This document shows positions 43,886 through 52,411 of a DNA stretch of 64,000 nt, in pieces. Origin of the DNA: an uncultured Williamsia sp. (GTDB lineage: Bacteria > Actinomycetota > Actinomycetes > Mycobacteriales > Mycobacteriaceae); contig NZ_CANLWM010000001.1 in assembly GCF_947494875.1 (NCBI RefSeq), forward strand, positions 806,001-870,000, given 5' to 3'. Under the pieces are notes generated by a model, which ran no database searches, was not told where the DNA came from, and saw nothing but the letters and a program-made list of their open reading frames with translations. Both the position numbers and the translations under genes were made by a program. Numbering within the stretch: the stretch's first letter is position 1; every line of letters begins with the position of its first letter.

Positions 43886-43917
43886 AAGGGCGGCCGATCC
43901 GGGGATCGGCCGCCCTT
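43886..43917. terminator. Bidirectional hairpin terminator between NRPS and lipoprotein gene
   Basis: AAGGGCGGCCGATCC (43886-43900) pairs perfectly with GGATCGGCCGCCCTT (43903-43917), flanked by AGAA and TTGT. It lies between the convergent NRPS stop (43875) and the lipoprotein stop (43940) and can serve both. Confidence 0.85.
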
Positions 43918-43939
43918 GTGGGGTGGGTGACGAGGTGGC

Positions 43940-44956
43940 TCAGGCCATCGCGAGATCGGCCACGGGCCGGCCCGACAGCGCGTTGGACAGCTGCGGGACG
44001 AGGACGTCGAGGGCGTACATCAGGGCGTTCGGTCCGCTGTAGGCCAGTGCGCCCGACAGGGGTGAGTCGAACGTGGTGTAGAGCGTCCGGTCGTCGCGCA
44101 CCACGGTGAGGCGGCTGAACGCGGGCGAGGCCAGCATCTGCTGCTTGGTCGCGCCGTTAACGAAGAGGATGTCCCGGTCGAGCAGGGCGAGCTTCTCCTC
44201 GGAGAGGTCACCGACAGTGTCCTGTGCACGGAAACCCAACGCGTCGAACAGCGTTCGACGGGGGTCGTTGGCTCCGATGAGGTAGTGGCCGCCGTTCTCG
44301 GGACCGAAGTCCTCCACGAGGGTCTTGCCGGCGAACTCCGGGTGCGCCGCCTTCGCGGCGTCGATCTTTCCGCGGACCTGCGTCACCAACGACTGAGCCT
44401 GGTCACGCTTGCCCAGTGCCTGTCCGGTCAGCAGGAGCTGTGCGTCCCAGGGGGTCTCCTCGTCCTTGTACCGGCCGGGCTGGACCACGGTCGGAGCGAT
44501 CTGCGAGAGACGGTCGTAGGTCTTGCGGTCGACCGTGTCGTAGATGTCGAGGATGAGGTCGGGCTTCGCGGCCGCGATTGCTTCGAAGTCGGCGCTGTCG
44601 CCCTGCATGGACGCCACGCCCTTGCCGTCGGTGGCCTCCTTGACCCACGGCATGGTGTTGTAGGAGTCGTACCAGGCGCGGGTGGTCACCGGGACCACGC
44701 CGAGCGCCAGGACGAAGTCCTGATCGTTGTAGCCGACGGTCACAACCCTTTTCGGGTCGGCGGGGACCTTCGTGCTGCCGAACTTGTGGTCGACGGTGAC
44801 GGTCGGTCCCGACGACGAGCTGCCGGAGTCCGACCCGCAGGCGGCCACGAGACCGATCCCGAGGGCGGCGACCGCGGCGACGACCGCGAGGCGCAGCAGG
44901 CGGGTCGAACGGGGGCGGCGCGTCGCCGCCCGAGGTGAGGACGATGGGTGTGACAT
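43940..44956 (-). CDS. Ferric-siderophore-binding lipoprotein (FecB/FepB-type; FxuD-like by context)
   Basis: 338 residues. A Tat/Sec-like start with Arg-rich n-region (ATRRPRSTRLLR), hydrophobic core and lipobox LVAACGS put the acylated Cys at about residue 40. The mature part is a class III (helical-backbone) binding protein: FGSTKVPADPKRVVTVGYNDQDFVLALGVVPV at its start, IAAAKPDLILDIYDTVD, and a late LFVNGA/TLYTTFDSPLSGAL. It should capture the ferric exochelin-type siderophore and deliver it to the FecCD/FecE transporter encoded at 5.5-8.4 kb. An iron box ends 6 bases before its ATG and no Shine-Dalgarno is visible. Confidence 0.92.
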   Translation of the reverse strand: MSHPSSSPRAATRRPRSTRLLRLAVVAAVAALGIGLVAACGSDSGSSSSGPTVTVDHKFGSTKVPADPKRVVTVGYNDQDFVLALGVVPVTTRAWYDSYNTMPWVKEATDGKGVASMQGDSADFEAIAAAKPDLILDIYDTVDRKTYDRLSQIAPTVVQPGRYKDEETPWDAQLLLTGQALGKRDQAQSLVTQVRGKIDAAKAAHPEFAGKTLVEDFGPENGGHYLIGANDPRRTLFDALGFRAQDTVGDLSEEKLALLDRDILFVNGATKQQMLASPAFSRLTVVRDDRTLYTTFDSPLSGALAYSGPNALMYALDVLVPQLSNALSGRPVADLAMA

Positions 44957-44961
44957 GCGGG

Positions 44962-44980
44962 TTAGGGTACCATTACCTAA
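44962..44980 (-). promoter_or_regulatory. IdeR iron box at the lipoprotein start codon
   Basis: TTAGGGTACCATTACCTAA fits the IdeR consensus in both half-sites. On the reverse strand a -10-like TACCCT within it lies 7 bases before the ATG at 44956, again implying a leaderless, IdeR-occluded promoter. Confidence 0.75.
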
Positions 44981-44990
44981 TTCTTTGAAT

Positions 44991-45009
44991 ATAGGTTAGC
45001 CTGTGCTCA
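44991..45009 (+). promoter_or_regulatory. Second, half-conserved iron box upstream of panD
   Basis: ATAGGTTAGCCTGTGCTCA keeps the left half and centre of the IdeR consensus (TAGGTTAGCCT). It is 10 bases from the lipoprotein box and 51 bases before the panD ATG, so it may serve the panD-monooxygenase transcript. Confidence 0.55.
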
Positions 45010-45060
45010 GTTCTGGACGTCCGCGTCCGCGGCGTCACGCGAATACGGAATGAGGGCTTC

Positions 45061-45507
45061 ATGCGCCGAACCATGTTGGGCGGCAAGATACATCGGGCAA
45101 CGGTGACACAGGCCGACCTGCACTACGTCGGGTCGATCACCGTAGACACGGACCTGATGGTGGCCGCCGACATCGTCGACGGCGAGCAGGTGCAGGTCGT
45201 CGACATCACCAACGGCGCCCGCCTCACCACCTACGTGATCCCCGGCCCCGCAGGGTCCGGTGTCATCGGGATCAACGGTGCCGCAGCTCATCTCGTCGAG
45301 CCCGGTGACCTGGTCATCATCATGTCCTTCCGGACTGTCGACGACTCCGAGCTCTCCGATCACGAAGCCCACGTCGTGCACGTCGATGCGCACAACGCGA
45401 TCGTGGCGCTCGGCAACGACCCGGCCGAACCCGTCCCCGGCGCGGATGATCAGTGGCGGTCCGACGTGGACGAGGTGCAGGTGGCCGGACGGGTCGGCGT
45501 CCGATGA
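45061..45507 (+). CDS. panD: Aspartate 1-decarboxylase (beta-alanine supply for NRPS module 2)
   Basis: 148 residues, close to mycobacterial PanD throughout ([20 protein letters not shown]). The self-processing site is Gly24-Ser25 in [10 protein letters not shown], where cleavage makes the pyruvoyl cofactor. Lys9, His11, Tyr22 and the conserved [21 protein letters not shown] are in place, so an active enzyme converting L-aspartate to beta-alanine is expected. It is not next to panB or panC but overlaps the hydroxyornithine monooxygenase gene (ATGA) in an iron-regulated unit, and NRPS module 2 has a beta-Ala-like code. A dedicated siderophore role is therefore likely. GAGGG precedes the ATG by 6 bases. 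Confidence 0.93.
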   Translation: MRRTMLGGKIHRATVTQADLHYVGSITVDTDLMVAADIVDGEQVQVVDITNGARLTTYVIPGPAGSGVIGINGAAAHLVEPGDLVIIMSFRTVDDSELSDHEAHVVHVDAHNAIVALGNDPAEPVPGADDQWRSDVDEVQVAGRVGVR

Positions 45508-46832
45508 CCCTCACCGACGACGAGATCACCACGCGCGCAATCGGTGACGACGAGGCGGTGCTCGATGTCGTCGGCGTCGGGTTCGGTCCGTCCAACCTGG
45601 GCCTGGCGATCGCCATCGAGGAGTACAACGCAGACCGCGACCCGTCCGGGCACATCGATGCGGCATTCGTCGAGTCGCAGGACCGGTTCGGGTGGCACAC
45701 GGGCATGCTCATCCCGGGGACGACGATGCAGATCTCGTTCCTCAAGGACCTCGCGACCCAGCGGAACGTGCGCAGCCGCTTCAGCTTCCTCAACTACCTG
45801 ACGGCGCGCGGACGTCTCACCGAGTTCATCAACCACCAGACGTTCTTCCCGACGCGGCTCGAGTTCCACGACTACCTCGAGTGGGCCGCGTCGACGGTGC
45901 AGGCACGTGTCGACTACGGAACCCGCGCGGTGGGTGTCCGCGAGGAGGGCGACCACCTCGTCGTCGAGACCGAACAGCGTGGGCGCCGGTCGCAGCTGCG
46001 AGCACGCTCCGTGGTCCTCGCCGGCGGGCTCCATGCCCAGCTGCCGGCCGGGGTCGTCGAGTCGCCGCGTCAGTTCCACAACCACCGTCTGCTCGACCGG
46101 CTGACGCAGCTGCCCGCACCGACCCACCAGCGGTTCGTCGTGGTGGGTGCCGGGCAGAGTGCGGCCGAGGTGGCCGACCACCTGCACAGCACCTACCCCG
46201 CGGCCGAGGTCCACGGGGTGTTCGCGAAGTACGGGTACAGCCCCGCCGACGACAGTCCCTACGCGAACCGGGTGTTCGACCCCACGGCCGTCGACGACTT
46301 CTATGTCGCCGAGCCGACCGTCCGCCGTCAGCTGCTCGACTACCACCGCGGTACCAACTACTCCTGCGTCGACCTGCCCCTCATCGAGGAGCTCTACACG
46401 CGCGAGTACGCCGAGCGGGTCGCCGGACATCGTCGACTCTTCTTCCGTGGGGCGTCGAGCGTGCGTGACGCCGTCGAGTTCGGTGACGACCGCACCGGGG
46501 GTGTCCGGGTCTCGGTGGAACACCACCCCACGCGCACCGTCGAAGAGCTGACATGCGACGCGGTCGTCTACGCCACCGGGTTCACGCCGATGCCGCTCGA
46601 CATCCTCGGCGATCTGTCCGACGAGGTGCTGCGCGAGACGCCTGGGTCGGACCAGCCGTCGGTGTCGCGCGACTATCGGCTGCGGACCCGGCGCCCGCTG
46701 AGCGGCCCGGTGTTCCTGCAGGGCGGCACCGAGCACACCCACGGGCTGACCTCGTCGCTTCTCAGCAACATCGCCGTCCGCAGCGGGGAGATCGTGGAGT
46801 CGATCGTGAGAGAGGTCGGCGTCCGGTCCTGA
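45504..46832 (+). CDS. L-ornithine N5-monooxygenase
   Basis: 442 residues, the normal size of the class B N-hydroxylating flavoprotein monooxygenases. FAD motif [17 protein letters not shown] (about 24-40), the substrate/flavin segment [11 protein letters not shown] (about 81), NADPH motif [13 protein letters not shown] (about 216-228) and the C-terminal ATGF (about 357) are all present. It should make N5-hydroxyornithine for modules 1, 3 and 5. The conserved [15 protein letters not shown] stretch resembles SidA/PvdA-type ornithine enzymes. Start ATG overlaps the panD stop, so both precursors are made together. Confidence 0.94.
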   Translation: MTLTDDEITTRAIGDDEAVLDVVGVGFGPSNLGLAIAIEEYNADRDPSGHIDAAFVESQDRFGWHTGMLIPGTTMQISFLKDLATQRNVRSRFSFLNYLTARGRLTEFINHQTFFPTRLEFHDYLEWAASTVQARVDYGTRAVGVREEGDHLVVETEQRGRRSQLRARSVVLAGGLHAQLPAGVVESPRQFHNHRLLDRLTQLPAPTHQRFVVVGAGQSAAEVADHLHSTYPAAEVHGVFAKYGYSPADDSPYANRVFDPTAVDDFYVAEPTVRRQLLDYHRGTNYSCVDLPLIEELYTREYAERVAGHRRLFFRGASSVRDAVEFGDDRTGGVRVSVEHHPTRTVEELTCDAVVYATGFTPMPLDILGDLSDEVLRETPGSDQPSVSRDYRLRTRRPLSGPVFLQGGTEHTHGLTSSLLSNIAVRSGEIVESIVREVGVRS

Positions 46833-46848
46833 ACGGCTCGTCGGGGGT

Positions 46849-47493
46849 TCACCGGGGCGCGGTGCTGTCTCGTTCACCCGTGGTGAAGCCCTCGACCGGT
46901 CGGCCCGCCCGGCGGGACTTCCGGCCGCGCGTCTGCAGGTTCGACACCGCCTCATAGGCGTTGCGCACCTGGTCCGGGGCGGCCGCATAGGTCAGCGACC
47001 GGTCGGCGGAGAAGCCCATGCTGGTGCCCACGTCGACGGCATCCATGTTGGCGCCGAGGAAGACGAACGTCCACGCGTACTGCTCCTCCTGCTGCCGGAT
47101 GAGTGCGCGGACCGCGTCGACCGTCCACTCGCGGCTGGAGTTCTCCATCCCGTCGGTCATCACCAGCACCGTCACCGCACCGGGACGGTCCTCCTCGGGC
47201 CGCGACGCGAGATCGGACCCGACCTGGGTGACGAACCGCCCGATCGCGTCCAGCAGTGCGGTGCCGCCCCGAGGCTCGAGCGACAGCGGGGGGACGTCGG
47301 CGATCGGACGGTGGCTGTAGACCTGCTCGTACTCGGTGTCGAACTGCGCCAGCGAGACCACCGTCTCGACGTCGGCGGCGCGCTCGGTCGCGATGAACGA
47401 GTCGAAGCCGCCGCACGTGTCGTCGACGATCGTGTACATGGAGCCCGAACGGTCGAGCAGTGCGGCGACCAGGGAGAGGTTCGGATCGGTCAT
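46849..47493 (-). CDS. von Willebrand factor A domain protein
   Basis: 214 residues. A complete MIDAS metal site is visible: DRSGSM (residues 14-19), the Thr in RGGTALLDA (about 75-83) and Asp in VLVMTDGMENSS (about 109-120). The C-terminus is basic and Arg-rich (TRGRKSRRAGRP). There is no signal peptide, so it is cytoplasmic. vWA proteins of this small type are often near tellurite/stress or cosmid-type conserved genes, and the next reverse-strand gene might be a partner, but there is no overlap. AAGGAG precedes the ATG. Biological role unknown. Confidence 0.85.
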   Translation of the reverse strand: MTDPNLSLVAALLDRSGSMYTIVDDTCGGFDSFIATERAADVETVVSLAQFDTEYEQVYSHRPIADVPPLSLEPRGGTALLDAIGRFVTQVGSDLASRPEEDRPGAVTVLVMTDGMENSSREWTVDAVRALIRQQEEQYAWTFVFLGANMDAVDVGTSMGFSADRSLTYAAAPDQVRNAYEAVSNLQTRGRKSRRAGRPVEGFTTGERDSTAPR

Positions 47494-47576
47494 GGTGGGC
47501 TCCTTCGAAGCGTCGGACGGGGAGGCCCGACCGTACAGCCGTCCACCGACAACCGCCCTCCGGATTCCTCGGACCC

Positions 47577-48200
47577 TCAGCGCGACCGGTAGAAGACCAC
47601 CGGCGGGAGGGGGCGTAGCCCGCCGCCCGAGTTGCGCGCGGAGAACGTCACGGGGCCGTCGTCCTGCGTGCCGACCGCGATGGTCCCGATCCGCCGGAAC
47701 GGCGCGACGGGACCGCAGGCGAGGAGGTCGAGGGTGTCACCCGGACGGACGGTGTGCGCACCGTCGGAGCCGGGACGCGGGGTGTGTCGGACGCCGAAGA
47801 GGATCGGTCGCACGCCGGCCAGGTACAGCCACAGCGTCGAGTACAGACCGCCCCCGGCCAGTGACGCGGGGAGTGCGAGATGATGGGCAGGGGCGCCGTC
47901 GGCCGACGCGGCCATCAGCAGATCCTGGTGCTTCCCGGGCCCGTGGGCATCGACGAATCGCAGGCACAGCGTCTGGCGGACCCGACCCTCGGCGGGCGCG
48001 CTCACCTGGATGAGCGCCTCGTGCGCGGTGGCCGGGCGAAGCAGGCTCACCTGCGAGGGCGTGTCGGCGTCGTCATCGATGGTGACGGTCGCGGCGTGGA
48101 CGGGTCCAGCCGACGAAAACGGACCCCCGCCCATCCCCGCGGCCGCCGACAGGGTGTCGCGGGCGGTCACGGCCAGTGTCGCGATGAGGTTCTCGGCCAT
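47577..48200 (-). CDS. Conserved protein of unknown function
   Basis: 207 residues, no recognised family. The sequence is beta-rich with Gly/Pro turns. LRFVDAHGPGKHQDLLMAAS in the middle and GGGLRPLPPVVFYRSR at the end look like conserved patches. There is no signal peptide or membrane helix. It is transcribed in the same direction as the vWA gene, upstream of it by 83 bases, with the GlfT2-like gene 42 bases upstream of it in turn, so a three-gene unit is possible. No function is proposed. Confidence 0.6.
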   Translation of the reverse strand: MAENLIATLAVTARDTLSAAAGMGGGPFSSAGPVHAATVTIDDDADTPSQVSLLRPATAHEALIQVSAPAEGRVRQTLCLRFVDAHGPGKHQDLLMAASADGAPAHHLALPASLAGGGLYSTLWLYLAGVRPILFGVRHTPRPGSDGAHTVRPGDTLDLLACGPVAPFRRIGTIAVGTQDDGPVTFSARNSGGGLRPLPPVVFYRSR

Positions 48201-48242
48201 GCTGCACAGTAACGCCGGCCGTCGGCGACGCGCGGTGCCGAC

Positions 48243-50117
48243 TCAGTCGGCCGGCGCGTCGATCCCGTAGAGCCGCGCCCAGTTGTCGACGCTGGTCAAC
48301 GTGGGCATCGCGCCGCGATAGGCGTCGGCCAGCCCGGGTGCCTCACGGCGGAAGCGCATCGTGATCCGGACGAGCCGTTCGGTGAGACGACGGGCGGTGT
48401 CACGGTCGTATCGGCGCTCACGGCAGCCGTGTTGCGATGCGTCGGTGACGAAGACGTGGTCGAACTGTCCCACGTGCCACCACTGCGCGTCCTCGTACGA
48501 GATGGCGACGGGCCCCCGGATGAGACGACCGCGCGCGTGGGCGAGGGATCGCTTCGCCAGGACCGCGTCCTCCCAGCCGGGCTTGGGCGGCGGGGCCGCG
48601 CGTCGGATCGGCACCGACGGCCCGATGGCCGACACCGGGACCACCTGGGTGTCGGCGTAGGCGCGACGTTCGGCGTTGATCTCGCGCAGGGCGGCCTCGC
48701 CGCCGTCGTCGAGAACCGACGGTCCGATGAGGAAGTCCTCGATGGCCCGCAGCTGGGTGTGTGCGAGTCCGTATTGCATGCTCACCACCGACCGGGCGAT
48801 CGCCCGGCCCATCTCCTTCGCCACCGCGTCGGGTGCGAACCCCGGTTCCAGTGCGGCGGTGATCAATCCGTTGCGCGTGGCGAAGTAGTGCCCGAAGCCG
48901 TCGACGTCCTTCCAATAGAAGTCGGCGTGCCACACCCCGGCACCGGGCAGCGTGACGGTCGGGATGCCCGCCCGGGCCGCGCGGAGGCCGTATTCGACGT
49001 CGTCCCACTGGAAGAACACCGGCAGCGGCATGCCGATCCGCGCGATCACCTCGGCGGGGATGAGGCACGTCCACCAGCCGTTGTACTGCGCCTCCGCCCT
49101 GCGGTCGGAGATCTTCTTCAGGACGTTCTTGTTCTGGTGGACGTACCTGTCGTCGGTGACGCCTCGTCGCAGACTCACGAGGTCGACCTTCTCGGCGGTG
49201 GCCAACAGGTGAGTCGGGTTGTGCAGGAACAGCATCTGGGCACCGACGATGGACGGCCCGCTGGTCATCGCGGCGAAGGCGGCCAACCGTACGACGGTCT
49301 CCGGCTCGCACAGGATGTCGTCGTCCATGAGGATCACGTCACCGTGCGGGGTCCGCTGCGACGCCTCGAACATGCCGCGGCTGAACCCGCCCGCGCCACC
49401 GAGATTTGCCTGGCGGATGTAGTGCAGCGTGTCGCCGAGGTCGGCGCGGACGCGGTCGAACAACGGGTGGTCCTCCACCGGGGTGTCGCCCTGGTCGACC
49501 ACCCAGATGGCGTCGACAACGGACAGTGCGCCAGGATCCGACGCGAGGGCGGCGACCGTCTCGGCGCAGTGCCGGACGCGGTTGTGGGTGCAGATCGCGA
49601 TCGACACGGGGCGTGGGACCTCGTCGGTCTCCACCGACCACTCGACGTCGGAGATCCGCGCGGTGCCGCCGATGGCCTGGAAGGACAACCAGAGCGCGCC
49701 ACCGTCGGCGAAGGCCGTCAGCGGAGCGGTCATCGACACCGAGTCGTCGCTGACCACCTCGGTCGCGTCGACGATGCGCCGGTGGCTGCCGATGTCCGAC
49801 GCCCACAGCACGAGACGCAGGTGGGAGGACGTCGCGACGGTGACGGTGACCGTCACCGACGTCGCCGAGGTCCAGCGCTGCCAGTAGCTCGCGGGGAAGC
49901 GTCCGAAGAAGGTGTTCATGTCCGCGTGGGCGCCGCGGTCGAGGTGCAGCTCGGTCCGGGTGCGGCTGGCGCTGCCCTTCTCCATGACGGCGTACAGCGC
50001 CTCGTTCGCGACGGGGGAGGTCCCGGTGAACAGTCCGCGGGCGACGACGCGCCGGCCGTCCGGCGATCGGTCGCCCCGGTCCGTGTCCGTGGTCGTGGCC
50101 GTGTCAGCGGAAGTCAC
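48243..50117 (-). CDS. GlfT2-like galactofuranosyltransferase (GT2, four-domain type)
   Basis: About 624 residues from GTG 50117 (GTG 50168 would add 17), close to GlfT2 of M. tuberculosis in size. The N-terminal beta-sandwich (about 30-180) precedes a GT-A domain: AICTHNR, the loop NLGGAGGFSRGM, metal site ILMDDDI (about 300), acceptor/catalytic FFQWDDVEYGLRAARAG (about 375) and the downstream WHADFYWKD His. The C-terminal helical domain is complete. GlfT2 builds the galactan of arabinogalactan, but the usual neighbours (glf, ubiA, aftB) are absent, so this may be a paralogue with another acceptor. The start is uncertain because no Shine-Dalgarno is seen. Confidence 0.85.
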   Translation of the reverse strand: MTSADTATTTDTDRGDRSPDGRRVVARGLFTGTSPVANEALYAVMEKGSASRTRTELHLDRGAHADMNTFFGRFPASYWQRWTSATSVTVTVTVATSSHLRLVLWASDIGSHRRIVDATEVVSDDSVSMTAPLTAFADGGALWLSFQAIGGTARISDVEWSVETDEVPRPVSIAICTHNRVRHCAETVAALASDPGALSVVDAIWVVDQGDTPVEDHPLFDRVRADLGDTLHYIRQANLGGAGGFSRGMFEASQRTPHGDVILMDDDILCEPETVVRLAAFAAMTSGPSIVGAQMLFLHNPTHLLATAEKVDLVSLRRGVTDDRYVHQNKNVLKKISDRRAEAQYNGWWTCLIPAEVIARIGMPLPVFFQWDDVEYGLRAARAGIPTVTLPGAGVWHADFYWKDVDGFGHYFATRNGLITAALEPGFAPDAVAKEMGRAIARSVVSMQYGLAHTQLRAIEDFLIGPSVLDDGGEAALREINAERRAYADTQVVPVSAIGPSVPIRRAAPPPKPGWEDAVLAKRSLAHARGRLIRGPVAISYEDAQWWHVGQFDHVFVTDASQHGCRERRYDRDTARRLTERLVRITMRFRREAPGLADAYRGAMPTLTSVDNWARLYGIDAPAD

Positions 50118-50184
50118 GGTGGGAAGGGTATCGCGCAGAGGTGGGGCGATCGGTGACGCGTGAGCCACCGCGCATCATGGGGTC

Positions 50185-51069
50185 ATGGCCCTTCCCTCCC
50201 ACGGCAGGTTCGAGCACTCCGCTATCACCGAGCGCCCCGATTTCGAGTGGCCCGGCGGTGCCCGTCTGGCCGTCTACGTCGCTGTGAACTGCGAACACTT
50301 CGCCTACGACGACGGTTCGACGGACCTCGGCTTCACGCCCGGGATGAGCCAACCGGACTCCTACAACTTCGGGTGGCGCGAGTACGGCAACCGGGTCGGG
50401 GCGTTTCGCGTCGCCGAGACACTCGAGCGGGTCGGGATCCGCCCGACCGCGCTGGTCAACTCGGAGATCTACGAGCACGCACCGGCGGTACCCGCGGCCT
50501 TCCGCGCGCTCGGGGCGGAGTTCGTGGCGCACGGTCGGACCAACTCGGCCACGCCCAACTCGCTGACCGGTGACGCCGAACGGGAGACGATCGATCTGGT
50601 CCACCGGGCCATCACCGATGCGGAGGGCTCGCCCCCGCGCGGCTGGATGAGCCCGGGCGCCGCGCCCAGTCGGATCACCGAGGACCTGCTGGCCGAGCGG
50701 GGGTTCACCTACACCCTCGACTGGCCGATCGACGACCAACCGGTCTGGCTCACCACGCGCGGCGGACCCCTGCTCGCGGTGCCCTACCCGCACGAGGTCA
50801 ACGACCTGCCGGTGTTCGTGCACCACCACCACACTGCGGAGACGTTCGCGCGGATGATCACCGACTCGTTCGACGAACTGCGCGAGAACGCCGACCGTCA
50901 ACCGCTGGTGCTGTCCATCTCGCTGCACACGTTCCTCGCCGGCCAGCCGTATCGGCTCCGGCAGGTCCGGGGCGCGCTCGAACACCTGCGCGCTCACGCC
51001 GACGGCGTGTGGTTCACGACCCCCGGTGAGATCGCCGATCACTACGCATCGGTGGTGCCGGCGCCCTGA
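50185..51069 (+). CDS. Polysaccharide deacetylase-family protein (PuuE/allantoinase-like branch)
   Basis: 294 residues of the NodB-homology fold. The family traits visible are RLAVYVAVNCEHFAYDDG (about 27-44), GWREYGNRVGAFRVAETLERVG, FVAHGRTNS (about 113) and the C-terminal VLSISLHTFLAGQPYR (about 240-255). The first NodB motif TFDDG is replaced, as in the PuuE-like subgroup acting on cyclic ureides or other non-glycan substrates, so chitin-type deacetylation should not be assumed. No signal peptide, so it is cytoplasmic. It starts 16 to 67 bases from the divergent GlfT2-like gene, depending on that start. Confidence 0.8.
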   Translation: MALPSHGRFEHSAITERPDFEWPGGARLAVYVAVNCEHFAYDDGSTDLGFTPGMSQPDSYNFGWREYGNRVGAFRVAETLERVGIRPTALVNSEIYEHAPAVPAAFRALGAEFVAHGRTNSATPNSLTGDAERETIDLVHRAITDAEGSPPRGWMSPGAAPSRITEDLLAERGFTYTLDWPIDDQPVWLTTRGGPLLAVPYPHEVNDLPVFVHHHHTAETFARMITDSFDELRENADRQPLVLSISLHTFLAGQPYRLRQVRGALEHLRAHADGVWFTTPGEIADHYASVVPAP

Positions 51070-51077
51070 CACCCCGG

Positions 51078-51293
51078 TCAGGGGATCCCGATGTCCTCGA
51101 TCCGCTCCGCGGCGGCCCGCTCGTCGGCGGTCAGCGTGCTCGGGTCGACGGGACGTGCCCGCTCCCAGCGCTTGTGCACGGGGCAGCGCTGGAACCGGGA
51201 GGTGCCGAGGCGCGCGGCCTTGAACGAGACCATCGGGATCCAGATGGACGAGTACAGAGCGCCGGACTGGCACCGGACGATCGTGCGGTTCAC
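51078..51293 (-). CDS. Small conserved actinobacterial protein
   Basis: 71 residues from a GTG start. Two Cys (RCQSGALYSS and RFQRCPVHKRW) and the segment SSIWIPMVSFKAARLGTSRFQ are reminiscent of a small conserved actinobacterial family of unknown function ending in ...ERIEDIGIP. The Cys/His pattern could bind zinc. It is convergent with the deacetylase-like gene, 8 bases apart. No function known. Confidence 0.6.
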   Translation of the reverse strand: MNRTIVRCQSGALYSSIWIPMVSFKAARLGTSRFQRCPVHKRWERARPVDPSTLTADERAAAERIEDIGIP

Positions 51294-51379
51294 ACATCGA
51301 TCATTCGCCGAACGAAGGGCTTGCGCAATGGACCAGCCACTCCGACCGTCGAGAGTGCGGTCGTCGCCTTCGCGGTGAA

Positions 51380-51766
51380 CTATCCCCGGCCGACCACTGC
51401 TCGCCTCGCCGCCTCGACCAAGTGCTCGGCGGCGCGCATGATCCGTTTCAGCTCCGCGGGCGTCAGGTCCTGATGCGTGTATGCGGCCTTGTTCTTCACG
51501 TTCAATAGCGTGGTCAGGTGTCGCTCGGACCCGCTGTCCGCCTTCTTCAGCAGTGCGACGGCCTCGCTGTGGTTGCCGGTGTTGGAGTGCACCCCGAGGC
51601 GTACGCAGCAGAGCACGTCCGACGCGGCGATACCCGCGTCGATGTACAGGTCTCCCGCGGCGTTATGCATCTCGTCTTCGAGAAGCTGCGCACCTTCGAA
51701 GAACTCGACCGCCTTCGACAGTCGCCCCGCCGTGATCGCTGCGTCGCAGCTCCGCTGACCTGCCAT
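51380..51766 (-). CDS. HEPN-like protein, putative toxin partner of the nucleotidyltransferase
   Basis: 128 residues, all-helical by pattern: CDAAITAGRLSKAVEFFEGAQ, SDVLCCVRLGVHSNTGNHSEAVALLKKA, then LLNVKNKAAYTHQDLTPAELKR. KNKAAYTH (about 97-104) sits where HEPN RNases have RNxxxH, but with Lys for Arg. SAV_6107-type HEPN proteins show a comparable KxxAAY pattern. The ATG shares a base with the stop of the nucleotidyltransferase gene (TGATG), the standard arrangement of MNT-HEPN toxin-antitoxin pairs. Whether it is an active RNase is open because of the altered motif. Confidence 0.65.
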   Translation of the reverse strand: MAGQRSCDAAITAGRLSKAVEFFEGAQLLEDEMHNAAGDLYIDAGIAASDVLCCVRLGVHSNTGNHSEAVALLKKADSGSERHLTTLLNVKNKAAYTHQDLTPAELKRIMRAAEHLVEAARRAVVGRG

Positions 51767-52395
51767 CAGGATCTCCTCGCCGCACGCAACTGCGTGGTGA
51801 ACCAGGCCCGTGTGCCCGCGACGGTCTGGCCCTGTTTCGAGACCTCCGCAAGCAGCGGCTCGGCGGCGAGCGCCGCGGCGTGAAACTCGAGTTCGGTGTA
51901 CTCGACGATCCGGCCGTCGTTCCCGGTCCACGCAGTGACCAACCGACCGAGTTCGGCCACCCGTTGCCCCCACACGTCGTCATCGGAGTCGGTCCTGCGC
52001 ACGAGGACCACGTCGATGTCGCTGTCGAGCCGCATGCGCCCAGTCGCTGCCGACCCGAACACAGCGGCGTAGCGCAGCGAGGCGCCCCACCCACCCAAAT
52101 GCCGTTCAAGTCGCTCGAGGAAAGCGGAATGCAGCCGCGCCAACGCCATGATGGGCTCGGCAGCAAGGTGCTCGGTGTTGAGTCGATAGGTGTGCGTTCG
52201 CCCCACCTCGTCGTGGAGGACCACACCCTGGGCGGTCAGTCGGTTGAGTACCTTGCGGATGCCTTCCCCCGACGCAGTCGCGAGGATGCGCTGAACCTGC
52301 TTGATCGTAAAAGTGGCGTCCGCGCTCGCCAGGACGACGAGGACGTCGCCGTCCAGGGTCGGCGTGACAGTGGCGAACGGCTTGTTCAACTGCAC
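51766..52395 (-). CDS. Winged-HTH/minimal nucleotidyltransferase fusion (MNT antitoxin-like)
   Basis: 209 residues. Residues about 15-75 form a winged HTH (FTIKQVQRILATASGEGIRKVLNRLTAQG...). Residues about 105-130 are the MNT core YAAVFGSAATGRMRLDSDIDVVLV, with the GS and DxD residues of pol-beta nucleotidyltransferases. MNT antitoxins AMPylate or bind HEPN toxins. The fused DNA-binding domain suggests that this protein also represses its own operon; a gapped inverted repeat lies just upstream. GTG at 52395 has AGGAG 8 bases before it. Confidence 0.82.
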   Translation of the reverse strand: MQLNKPFATVTPTLDGDVLVVLASADATFTIKQVQRILATASGEGIRKVLNRLTAQGVVLHDEVGRTHTYRLNTEHLAAEPIMALARLHSAFLERLERHLGGWGASLRYAAVFGSAATGRMRLDSDIDVVLVRRTDSDDDVWGQRVAELGRLVTAWTGNDGRIVEYTELEFHAAALAAEPLLAEVSKQGQTVAGTRAWFTTQLRAARRS

Positions 52396-52411
52396 GGCCC
52401 AACTCCTGTCG

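Noticed and set aside
45061-45507. panD as an ordinary pantothenate gene
   Set aside because: No panB or panC adjoins it, it overlaps the ornithine monooxygenase gene, iron boxes precede it, and the NRPS has a beta-Ala-type module. A double role cannot be excluded without the rest of the genome.
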